Assembly: GCA_001643675.2 (NCBI GenBank)
Contig: LSRY02000067.1
Span: forward strand, 205,242 to 269,241
Source of the DNA: Monocercomonoides exilis
Taxonomy: Eukaryota; Preaxostyla; Oxymonadida; Polymastigidae
Direction: 5' to 3'
Length of the DNA stretch: 64,000 nt
The notes below the pieces were generated by a model. That model made no database searches. It saw only the letters and a list, made by a program, of their open reading frames with translations, and had not been told where the DNA came from. Below, in pieces: positions 11,169-21,092 of this stretch. The translations under genes were made by a program, and so were the position numbers. Position 1 is the first letter of the stretch. Each line of letters opens with the position of its first letter.

Positions 11169-13894
11169 TCAACTCCAAAATAATCGAAATGAATGATGGC
11201 AATTTATATCCTTCTTGACAATCGCAATAAAATGACCTTGTTCCAATATATCTGTTGAGTGTTTAATGCAACCAACCAAATCATAAACGACAGATCCCTC
11301 AATGTCATACAAAATCAAATCCCTTTCTTATTTTTATTTAAATGGGTTTGAAATTTCCAAGTCATTCGGTACCTGTCCCTTTTCAACAAACACAAAAGAT
11401 TTTAGGAATGCGAAAACCCGAACAGTTTCTATGACATTGTGATTAATTGACAGAATTTCTGGGAATGAAACGAAATGCACGAACGGAATGCAAGGTTGGT
11501 CCGTTTCACACCTATTACACCTTCGATTTCGTTGTTCTGTGATAAGATTAATGTTTGTTAGTAATTTTAACAAGATTTCGATAATGTCAGATCCATTTAC
11601 AGTGAAATAATACCTTGTTTCACGATCCGAGACAAAGAAATTTTCACAATGAGTGCATTTACGAACGTTTTGGCTGAAGATTGAAAACATATGATAGATT
11701 TTAATCTTTTTATCCGACAACATATCCAACATTTGATCAAAAACATCAGTCAGTTTTTGTGCCACATTTCTTGGTCCAATTTTCAATTCGTAAAAGTTCC
11801 ATATAGCTGTTCCATTCCAAACATTGCTGTTCTTTTTTGACTTCCGGAGCATTTCGAATAATTGAATGAACTCTGCTTGTTCATTGTTCATCATTGCAAC
11901 TTGATTGCTGTTTATGTCATGTGCAGCGAAACATTGACAAATAGAAGATAATGAACAGACACTTCCTTTGTTCACAAGACATTTTTTTTGATTCCAATTG
12001 TTGCAACACACATAAACGTGATTTCTCTTCAATTTCATCATCCCGTTTGAGTGCATTTGAAAACGGTTTTTGTAGTTCATTTGAATCTTTCTTTCTTTTT
12101 TCCATATTTTCTTCAGCTTCAAATTGATTACTATTAAGATAATCAATTGTTCTTTCAATTGAAGAAGATGAGAGAGATGTTTTTTCATTTGGAGCAGATG
12201 GTTATTGTGAGTTAGATGATTGTTATGCAGCAAATGATGGAAAATTTTGCAGAGAGGAAAAGTTAACTCTTTATTCAAATCAAATTTTGTTTCTTTAAAA
12301 TTTGAAAACGACTGTTTTTGCAACATTTAAGAACCAAATGATGATGATTTCAATGATAAAAAATATTAAGATATTTAAAATGCAGTTGAAGTTGAAGAAG
12401 AAGAGGATCAAAAGAACGATTTTTCAACTATTGGAGTCTTTTTCGAAGGTTTCTTCTTGTTAGAAAAGAGTCGGAAAAACATTTTCTATGAAAGAGATGA
12501 ACAATTCAAAGTTCTTGCAAATGAAGGTTAAAGGAAGTCAAAATGCAATTATTGGAAGATGAAAAAAAAGTGTTATGAAGAAGATGAGGAGGAGGAAATG
12601 AAAATTTTTATATGGAAGAACATCTGATGATTCTGGAGTAGTCAAAAAAAATGAATCGAGTTGTTTAATGTTGAGATATTATTTGGCTGTTTGGAGGGAT
12701 GTGCTGTTGTTGGAGAAGACTCGAAAAAAATATGTAACGAAGAAATCAAATGAAGAGAAATTCTTGAAGAAAAATGCTGAAAAGAAGAATAACTCGTTGA
12801 AGAAAAAGGAACATATGAGAATAATGGAAATGTGTTGAAAGGAGAGTCAGGTGAAATGGAAGGCGGAGATGAGAAAGGAGAAGGAAATGAAGTCAACCAT
12901 GAAGAAAAAGACTGAACATGAAGAGGGTAAAATGAAGATGCTTCTTTTCCACTATCTTCTTCGTCATATCTCTTGTTCGATGATATCTCACTTTCATCAT
13001 CAAAACTGAGTAAAAATTCCTCACTAATATTTTCATTTATTTCACTTCTTCTGCATGAATTTTCTTTCGGAAGCAGTTTCCTTTTTCTGTGTTGAATCCA
13101 ATAAGCATCATCACTTAAGGATATTTCTATATTGTATCCGTATTCATTTCGTAATTCCTTTTGTGCATAATTTTCAGTTAAAGCAATAATCATCATATTC
13201 TTGATGGGAGCAGAAGCATCATTGAACGCAAACTACAATTCTTTCACAAGACATGTGAGAGGTGCTGCATTGATTCATTTCAACAGACAGATATCGAAAG
13301 AAAAAAAATCAGAAAAACAAAAAGACGAAACAGAAAAGCAAATACAAGGAAATAATTTTTTTGATTAAAAAAATAAAAATATATGGGTAATTCTTTTTGA
13401 AAAGTCACAAATGTTCAATTTTCAAATAAATCAAAATTTTCATATTTTGATAAATATGTTGTTTACAAATATCAAACTTAACTTAAATGGAATCTCCTTT
13501 TGGATAATGCTATTCTATGCAGTCAAGAGAATCAACGTTAATGTTAATAGAAATTAGAGAAAAATACGAAGATTTAACATTATTTGAAAATTAAACATTT
13601 GCGACTTTTCAAAAAGAATCACCCATATATGTACATATAAAAAGACATGCAGTTTGGTGATTTCATGGACTCAAGATAAAATGATTTTCCTAAATCGTTT
13701 TCGTTCACAAAATACGTGAACGCAACAAAGGCTCTTTCATAAAGCATATTTTGTTGCAACTTTTCGAGGCGATCCACATCTGCTTTAATAGATTTCCTGC
13801 TCATTCCAAGATTTCTTTGCCAGTATTGAACTGTGAAAATATTTTTCTCAACAATCGATTTTGAAACAAAAATGCAAATATTTTCAAGATTCAA
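11169..13894 (-). pseudogene. USP-like (peptidase C19) family protein, locus A, broken
   Basis: Reading leftward: an N-terminal module at 13894 to about 13650 (SRKSIKADVDRLEKL), matching the start of the 52.2-kb gene; an exon at 13264-12642 starting after a CAG acceptor, with the block EYGYNIE matching DYGYDVT of the 63-kb gene and a Ser/Pro-rich tail; a Ser/Gln-rich linker; then a USP domain. The Cys box is NKGSVCSLSSICQC (catalytic Cys codon near 11956). Zinc-type CxxC pairs follow (RKCTHCENF, NRRCNRC), then a His box EQGHFIAIVKK near 11240. Damage: an in-frame TAG early in the YGY exon, two TAAs in the linker next to CAA codons, frameshifts on both sides of the linker, and TAA-AAA-TAA before the His box. 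A MITE (13384-13625) sits in the first intron. USPs remove ubiquitin; this copy probably makes no full protein. Confidence 0.75.
13384..13625. mobile_element. MITE, family 2, inside an intron (242 bp)
   Basis: Ends TGGGTAATTCTTTTTGAAAA and the complement of TGGGTGATTCTTTTTGAAAA, flanked by TA on both sides. It lies between the first and second exons of the broken USP-like gene. Its outer bases TGGGTRATT are shared with the family-1 MITEs, while the inner AATTTTCAAAT block matches family 2. Confidence 0.8.
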
Positions 13895-15503
13895 AACGAT
13901 AAAAAAAAAGGAAGGAAGGAAAAAGCTGCTTTAAGATTGATCAACAAATCGATGCTTCAAAAAAGTTAAACAAAATAAAAAAAGTTCATTTTTAAGTTTA
14001 GAAAGTTAAGTGATCGTTTTGTGTTGATTAGTTTAAAAATGATTTAAAATCTGCATTCATTAATATTGGGTGATTTTTTTTTTGAAATCGTAACATTTTT
14101 CGGTGTATTGTTTTTTTAAAGGTTTTGCATCAATCATAAAATTATTCTCTCGCAGATGATAAATGAAACAGAATAAGAACATAAGCTTAAGTTCAATTTG
14201 AAAAAAATTTTTTTTGATTTTTTTATAATTATCAATATAAAAAAAAATTTATAATTTCTTCAATCTTCATTCACACATTTTTTCCTTCAGTCTTTTTCTT
14301 AACAAACAAAAAAGATTATGACACATACTGAAAATATAAAACACACTTATGAAAAAAAACAAAAAGGAATGATTTCATATTCAAAGATATGGGTGATTAT
14401 TTTGAAAAGAATATTTTTTCTTTTAAAATATTCGGTTCAAAAATTTCACTTGAACATTAAAAAAGAATATTGAAAATGGAAAACACTAACAAATTACATC
14501 ATCATTTTTATTTCAACTTCAACATTTGTGATTGTAATGATTATAATTAAATTTATCATCAAAATACAAAATTTCTTTTCAGTGACAAACAACCTTTGAA
14601 AAATCAACACCCCGAAAAAATAGATGGTTTCAAAAATTATCATTCTCATATATTTTTTATCCCATTCATAAAATAAAAATAATTTTTAATTCATTAATTT
14701 ATCAATTAAACATTTTAATAAAATGTTAATGATATTTAAAAAACTTTAAAAAAATATATTTCTTATTTTCTTTGATATAACAAAGAATTTTTTATTTTTT
14801 ATTCAAAAATTTAACTAAATATTTTAATATATATTGTTGAATAACTGAAAAGTTTGTTTTATTTTATAAAATAATTAATTAATTAATTCATATTAAAAAC
14901 ACTATTGTTCATTTTAAATAATATTTACATGTATTGAAATCTATTTATTGTTTATTAATCAAATAAATTTTTTATAAATATAATGTTATCATTTCTTTAT
15001 ATTAAAATTAATTGATAAAAAAATTTTGCAAAAAAGATCGAAAGAAAGAATCAATTTTTAAGCCAAATATGCTATTTATATATCTAGAATTTTGATATAA
15101 AACAGTTCGTTTCAAAGGTTAACATTTATTTAATTAATGTTTTTAACTTATCTATTAAAATAGTTTGAAAGGATCAAGTTACCATCAGCATATATAGTTT
15201 TTTTATTGTTATAATTGGTAATAGTGAAACTTATAATTTTAAATAATTTTGGTATTTGTTTATTAGGTTAATATCAACATAAAAAACGAAGTTCAAAATT
15301 ATAAAAAATATTGTTTGATATTTCTTCAAAATCTATTTTTTGGTATATATCAAATAAGTTTTTTTTTTCTAATTATTTTAAGTTGTACATAATTAATTCT
15401 TTTTTATGCATTAATTAATTATTCTTACCCTTTCATCAAGGAAGTGTTGTTCAATGGTTATTTTTTCCTAAAAATGCAAAGCAGCAAATTTTTTGTTACA
15501 GCG
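13895..15503. other. AT-rich intergenic sequence with MITE remains
   Basis: Apart from the MITE-like structure at 14066-14651, no gene or other structure was seen. Runs of A/T dominate 14680-15430. Confidence 0.5.
14066..14651. mobile_element. MITE, family 1, possibly nested
   Basis: Left end TTGGGTGATTTTTTTTTTGA with inner TTTTTCGGTGTATTG, and right end that is the complement of ATATGAGAATGATAATTTTT with inner TTTTTCGGGGTGTTGATTTT. A second left end (ATGGGTGATTATTTTGAAAA) begins near 14389, which suggests one copy inserted into or recombined with another. Confidence 0.5.
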
Positions 15504-16717
15504 TTACAGAAGGTTCCTTTGGAAGTGTTGATAATACTGAATGCCACTCGTTTGAAAGCACTCCGTTTTCCTTGAACGAAGAAACAACAGTTGCAGGAAG
15601 AAATGCTGTCTAAAGAGCTTGTGAGAGAACGTTGGAAATGGCCTCACGTTAAAGAGAAATGGAAGAAACCGGAGACACAGAGTATAGAGAGTTGATGCAT
15701 TTTTTGAAGACTGCAAACACACCACGATCATGAGGTTGTGTGATGTGTGAACTGTGTGGAATAAAAGTGACGACGTCAATGTTGTTATCAGTAAATTTCT
15801 GCCATACGTCAGGCTGAGCCCGAGATGAGTGAGAATTTAAAAGAAGAAGACATCTCTCATTAATTTTCATTAATATTTTCCTTCTTTCGATGATTCCAGT
15901 TAATAAAACCTCTTCTGCGTATCTTTGAAATATGCTTTCCGTCATCCATCCATCGTTGTTATCCCAATCATCAATGAATGCGCTCAGAAGAACTCGCATT
16001 TCCTTTGGTAATTTGTGGCATGGCCACAACACAATGCTTTTGAGAGAATATCCATCTGCAGCAGCTGTTATAACCAAAGTGGCATTTGGCATGTTTGTGG
16101 GTGTTGTATGAAATACAGCTGGAACTCCTGTGGGGTGAATCACAAGAGTTTTGAAGGAATCCGATAAGCGGAGTGAAGATTCATCGGTGTTAAAAATTAA
16201 AGAAGGTGAATAATGATGTGAATTGTGAAGATTTTGCAGAAGCTCGTAGAAAGGAAGAAGAGCTTGTTGATTGGATACTGAAAGACGTTGGATATCCACA
16301 TTTCTGGGCATAGAAGCTTTGAGCTCAGAATTCCTTTTTGCAAATAGATATGGATATGATTTGGACACACTGGTGGTTTCATCAACATCAGTTTCTGATC
16401 GTCTTTTTTTGTCGGAAAGGACGGATTCCATCTGAAAAATATTTATAATTATAAACGAAAGATAAATAAATGTGAAATCAAACTAATTCTCTTGTTCTCT
16501 TTGCATTTAAACTTGTTCCGGATAAACTTTCGATTTTAATAACTCCAACAATTATATTTTTGTCCTCTTCATTGAATAGTTCTGGCCTGCCAGGTGTTGC
16601 AACAGCTCTGCCGCTTTCAATTTCTGAAACTGCTTTGATAACTGCAGAAAGAGAGAATTCTTTGGTGTTTATTGTATCAAAAATTCGAACATTGCAATCA
16701 ACAACAATTCGCAACAT
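15504..16717 (-). pseudogene. pogo/Tigger-type transposase (DDE_1) with an intron, broken
   Basis: DDE_1-family transposase (pogo/Tigger/jerky type). Exon 1 (16717-16484) carries a helix-turn-helix-like region ending KRTRELV. A 52-base intron, 16432-16483 (GTTTGATTTC to TTTTTCAG), restores the frame into exon 2 (16431-15649). Exon 2 has FNTDESSL (first Asp), LLLNSHSSR and QPHDRGVFAVFK (third Asp). The second catalytic position, normally LLLD in this family, is Asn. After about 15660 the frame shifts, and a homologous-looking tail (FLPATVVSSFKENGVL) continues to about 15510 with one TAG. Mutated active site, frameshift and stop argue for a dead copy. Reading exon 1 without splicing hits a TGA at once, so the intron is well supported. 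Confidence 0.85.
16432..16483 (-). other. Intron of the pogo-type transposase gene
   Basis: 52 bases, GTTTGATTTC donor and TTTTTCAG acceptor, phase 0. Removing it joins two homologous parts of the transposase. Confidence 0.75.
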
Positions 16718-17216
16718 GCGTTCTTAACGATTTTCAATTCTTCAATATTCGAATAATATCATTTTAGCTCAACGATTTAACTGACCTCATTCTTTTCAAT
16801 TCTTCACAACATTTTCATGAAAAGAAAAATTGATTATGATCTTTTTCCATTTGGAGGAAAATATGGACTTTCAAGCTTTTTATGCATAATGCAAAAAATG
16901 TTTGTTTCGCTCATAACTTTGTTTTGATCCCTCAGATTTGAAAATAAATTTGTATTTAATATCCGCAAACAGGCATCATTGAAATCAAAACATAAAGAAA
17001 TGTGACATTCCACGAATGTCTGAAAACTTTTCCATTTAAATTGCATTTTTTGATCACAAAAAGTCAATGAAAAGTGCAAATTTTTTCTATGAAAATGCCT
17101 GAAGTGAAATATTTTCCACCATTTTGTTAAAAAAAACCATTTTTGAAATAAAAAGAACATTTTGAAAAAATTTTCTCTTTGATCATTTTCTTTCTTTTAA
17201 ATTGCCGTAATCATAA
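16718..17216. other. Intergenic sequence
   Basis: An open minus-strand frame at 16834-17160 (Phe/Lys/Cys-rich) has no recognisable domain; I do not support it as a gene. Confidence 0.4.
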
Positions 17217-17294
17217 CCTTATCTCCTCGGGGGAGGCACTCATCAGAGATGGAGGAGCTAACCCCCCACATCTCTCTCCCCATTAGAGATAAGG
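17217..17294. other. GC-rich folded island, candidate structured RNA
   Basis: A 78-base GC-rich patch inside AT-rich DNA. The outer 9-base stem is CCTTATCTC (17217-17225) with GAGATAAGG (17286-17294). Inside are a hairpin CTCC-TCGG-GGAG and a second stem AGAGATG with CATCTCT. It does not fit a tRNA cloverleaf (no T-arm TTC motif). It could be a small RNA gene or a transposon end. Confidence 0.35.
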
Positions 17295-17736
17295 AATAGA
17301 AATTATTTCTTAATAAGTTATCACTTCCTTTTCCTTTATATCGAAAACAGAAGTTAAATAGTGTGTTTAAGAAAAATTATCATCAAACATAATCGGAATT
17401 TTAAACATCAAAATTCACTTTGATCGTTGATCAATAAACATTCAAATATTATGACTTCATTCAAACGTAATTTTGAATGAATTTGATCTCAAACATCGTC
17501 CTTTTTAACAATTATCATGAATTATATATATATATATATATTAATTGAAAAAATAATTTTTTTCCCATGAAATAAAACGTTTAAAGAATAAACACTTGGA
17601 AATGAGTCATGATTTCAAAAATAATCACTCACATGACAAAAATTGAAATGAGAAAGAAATGAGAATCCAAAAATGAAAAACTCACAAGTGGAATTCTTAT
17701 ATCTTCTTCAACTGAAAGGCCAAAAGCTGGTGCTTG

Positions 17737-17927
17737 TGCAAAAACTTTCACACTTGGCACTTTCTTTCGAAATACTCATCCAAATTCTGAAATGTGAAAG
17801 CCCTTTGCATTTTGATGAAACAAGAAATTTTTATTTGAACAACATCTTGGATTTCGACTGGAAAATCAAGAATTAAAATTTTCAGAAAAAAAAGTGTTTC
17901 ATCAATTCCTTCTCTTGTTTGAGAGAA
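17737..17927 (+). repeat. Left inverted terminal repeat of the DIRS-like element
   Basis: 191 bases whose reverse complement is at 27482-27672 with only scattered mismatches at the outer edge. Includes TTGGCACTTTCTTTCGAAAT. Confidence 0.85.
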
Positions 17928-18007
17928 GCTACAATCTATCGGTCAGTCTCCACATTTGATCAATGATGTCAACTTCACAATTCCCTCCGATTGTTGGACT
18001 TTAGTCG

Positions 18008-18720
18008 TTGGCTGATTCTGCAGTGCAGCACAGCAGGGAGCAAAGCCAACCAGAGATCTTGTCTCAACCGAACATCTTTTCTTCCTCTTCAATTTTCTCA
18101 CCTTCATCATCTGATAGTTTTGAACAGGAGGTGACCCCTTCAGCTGGCAGGAAAGAAAATGAAAATAACTTTGATATATCCCAACTTATATATCAGGAGT
18201 TTATGGACATTTTTGGACAGTCGCCAAATCATTCAATTTTTGATCGAAGGCTTTCCCCAAGATTCGTTCAAGATGTTGTTGAGGAGAATGCAACACAGGA
18301 TTTTAGCCTGTTGTAATCTCTTGAACCTCCAGCAGCCAAGAGAACAACAAACGAAATTAACGATGCATTTGATCAAACAGGTTACAAGGTGGAGATTTTT
18401 CTTTTCCAGGCAATTGATGCTGCGCTCATTGGCTCAGCCGAGATACCGACTTTAAGTGAAGGTGCAAAACAAAGATTGGCTTTCATCTTGATAAAGATTA
18501 CCAAGGCTCTTCAAGAGGCACGAACGGTTCGAATTCAAGGCAGGTTTGGTTTTAGGGCTGCCACAACGATGAGAACAGACGCTTCTTCAAAAATCTTCAT
18601 AGAGAGATAGGAACTGGTTCTCAAAGAAACAAGGCAATGAGCCAAGCTTGAAAGAGGCTTCCAAAGACCAGCACTTCCTATTATGCGAGTTCAGGCCCAT
18701 GTTAAAAAACAACCAGGTGC
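18008..18720 (+). pseudogene. gag-like ORF of the DIRS-like element, broken
   Basis: A Ser-rich N-terminus (IFSSSSIFSPSSSDS) is followed by a helical region (EIFLFQAIDAALIGSAEI) in a constant frame. Position between the ITR and the RT matches ORF1 (gag) of DIRS elements; the sequence itself is not diagnostic. The frame is broken by TAA at 18314-18316, TAG at 18608-18610 and a TGA soon after. A different frame looks coding at 18635-18725, so a frameshift is also likely. Confidence 0.6.
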
Positions 18721-18969
18721 ACTTTAAAGATAATTAGGTTATTCCATTTCTCGTACAAACCCACGGTTTTTTCGGAGATACCCCAGGTCCTCAGCCCTCT
18801 CAAGAAGATATCAATTCGAAAGAAGGAGGAGCCAGAGCAGTTGGGACAGGAGACCAAGGAGGCGTAAACAATTTTAGGTCCAAAACACAAGGAAACAGAG
18901 CAGAGGAGGTAGATAGGAGGGAGAACCGTTTTGATTATCTCTTAATGTGAACGAATCGGAGGAGAAAAA

Positions 18970-19769
18970 TTGAAAAGCAGAGGAGTGCAGGCCAGGTGGA
19001 GAAGCAAGCAAGACAGAAAATCTCTCAGCCAAGTGCAGTTCAGAGACGTAGAGTTGCTCCTCAACCAACAAAAAATCCAGGAATTCAAGATGATATTAGA
19101 AGAACAAATACGAACAGGAGTCATTATCCCGATGGAGCAGAAGGATGTGAAATACAGAAACAATATCTTCCTCATTCAAAAGAAGTCAGGCAGCTGGAGA
19201 CAAATTCTCGATTGTCGGAAACTAAATGCAGTGGTGAAAGGAACACATATCAAGTGCGACGTAGAGAAAACAGTGGAACGACTAATAAGACTGAAAGATT
19301 ACGCAGTATCCCTAGATTTGGAACAAGCTTATTATTTGATTCCAGTTTCAAGAGAACTTATTCCCTATCTTGCTTTCAGATTCATGGGAAAAGACTGCTC
19401 CTTCAAAGGCATTCCATTCGGCTTTGTTGATGCACTACGCCTATTCACACACATAATGAGGAAGGTGACAGCGGAGATAAGAAGAAGATGTGATGTCAAA
19501 GTCGTTGCCTATTTGGACGATCTTCTTTTTCTTCGTGAAGATCAAGTCGAAAATAAATTGATTCGAAAACCTTCTTGTTTTTAGAAAGCCTTGGTCTTCT
19601 GATCAACAAAAAAAAATGCAACCTCATACCCAGTTCGCAGTTCAGCTTCCTGGGATACGAATGGAACACAACAAGCTTAGATGTGTGCCTAAAGGAAAAA
19701 AGAAAAAAGGCATTGCGAGAGCTGTGTCGCTAGTGGGAGAGAAGGTGTTTAAGAGACAAGACTGTCAGA
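18970..19769 (+). pseudogene. Reverse transcriptase (5' part) of the DIRS-like element
   Basis: Gypsy/DIRS-class reverse transcriptase: FLIQKKSGSWRQILDCRKLN, then SLDLEQAYYLIPVSRE (first catalytic Asp), the GIPFGF region, and VVAYLDDLLFL (the YxDD active site). A frameshift near 19570 moves the continuing sequence (ESLGLLINKKKCNL, SFLGYEW) into another frame. A TAG follows at about 19729. The gene is then cut at 19769 by the inserted cargo element; its continuation is at 25113. Confidence 0.9.
19762..19769 (+). repeat. Target-site duplication, left copy
   Basis: CTGTCAGA, identical to 25105-25112, directly flanking the 465-bp terminal inverted repeats. Confidence 0.93.
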
Positions 19770-20234
19770 GGCATAAGTCTAAATGCGCTCCTTTTGCAAA
19801 TTGCGTTTTTGAACCCTCAAATTATGATGAATAAATAGATAATAATTATTTAAAAACTATTTATGGACCGATTTTTCGAAAAAAATTTTTCTTTTTGAAA
19901 ATAATGATTATTGAAAAATGACCCATAAAAACATGAAATTATTAAAAAATAAACAAAATTATCAGTAAATATGGATTTTTGCCCATCAGAACGGTTTGCA
20001 TTATTATATAGACTTATTTTATTTGTAAGCTTTCATCAAAAAAATATAAATCACAAACAAAAATTTTATTAAATATCTTTGATCCAACCCACAATAAAAT
20101 TTTTAATATTTGGAAAAATTGAATATGCTGTTTTCGGTTAATAAGAATTCAATAGTTTGCTATCCTTTCATTTTTGTATGTAAATTTAAGTATATTATTA
20201 TATGTGCACTTGTTTTATATTGAAAACAGCTTTT
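19770..20234 (+). repeat. Left terminal inverted repeat (465 bp)
   Basis: Reverse complement of 24640-25104 with equal length and no mismatch seen on reading through. The match stops abruptly after AACAGCTTTT. Confidence 0.92.
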
Positions 20235-21092
20235 ATTTAAAATCAAGAGAACTTGTTGATATGCGCTTTATTTTTAAGAAGCAACAGGAGATACATTTCA
20301 ATAATGATGGTAATGTATTGAAAAAGTTTTGTTTAAACTCTGACTGAATAAAAATTGTTCAATTTAATTGAAACTTTGAAAAACTGACATTCTCTTTCAT
20401 TTTTTATCTTTCATTTTTGAACTCTGCATGATTAAAACATTAAGAAAGGAATTATTAAAATATGTTTCAGCAAAGAAGTTATTAATTAATCTATCGTTTA
20501 GAAATGTTTATATTTCATTCATTGAAAAGTGATTTTTGAATTTGTTCTTTGTTTACTTGATCCTAGTGTCACGGATGATGATAAAAATATGTAGTGGAAT
20601 AATTATAATTTGCAAGCAAAGTGAATAAATAATTGATAGAAAAATATTGAAACTGCTTTAGAAATTATAAAGATCATATCTTTTTCACAAATAATATATT
20701 CATTTCATTCTTTAAATTGTTTTATAAACATCAAACAATAATTACTAAGATGCAAATAAAGATGTGTTTCCTTTAAACAAACGAAAACATACAATATAAT
20801 GTGAACAACAAGAAAATTTGAAAATTATTGTTGCAATAAAGTGAAAAAGTCCTAATAAATATTGAAAAATGTTTTTGCTTTCATCCACACATTTCATCCC
20901 CTCGTTGTTATTCCTTCTTCATGTGAATTAGAGATTGCAAAATCTTTCATCAAAACAGAACTGTTAACAATATCCACAAGAGATTCATCCCATTTGTACA
21001 TCTCTTCCTTTATCCTCATTTACATGCTTTCCTTCTTTTTCTTCTCCTTCCTTTCCATCAAACGCACATTATCCAATCAGCACATCCACGCA
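20235..21092. other. Element interior, non-coding
   Basis: AT-rich sequence between the left TIR and the cargo gene. The last 200 bases become GC-richer like the pmp gene, but no continuous pmp frame extends beyond the TAG at 21093. Confidence 0.5.

Noticed and set aside
16834-17160. 108-residue minus-strand open frame as a gene.
   Set aside because: Composition is that of translated AT-rich DNA, with no domain and no start context.
17217-17294. tRNA gene.
   Set aside because: A 9-bp acceptor-like stem, no T-arm TTC motif and no credible anticodon arm.
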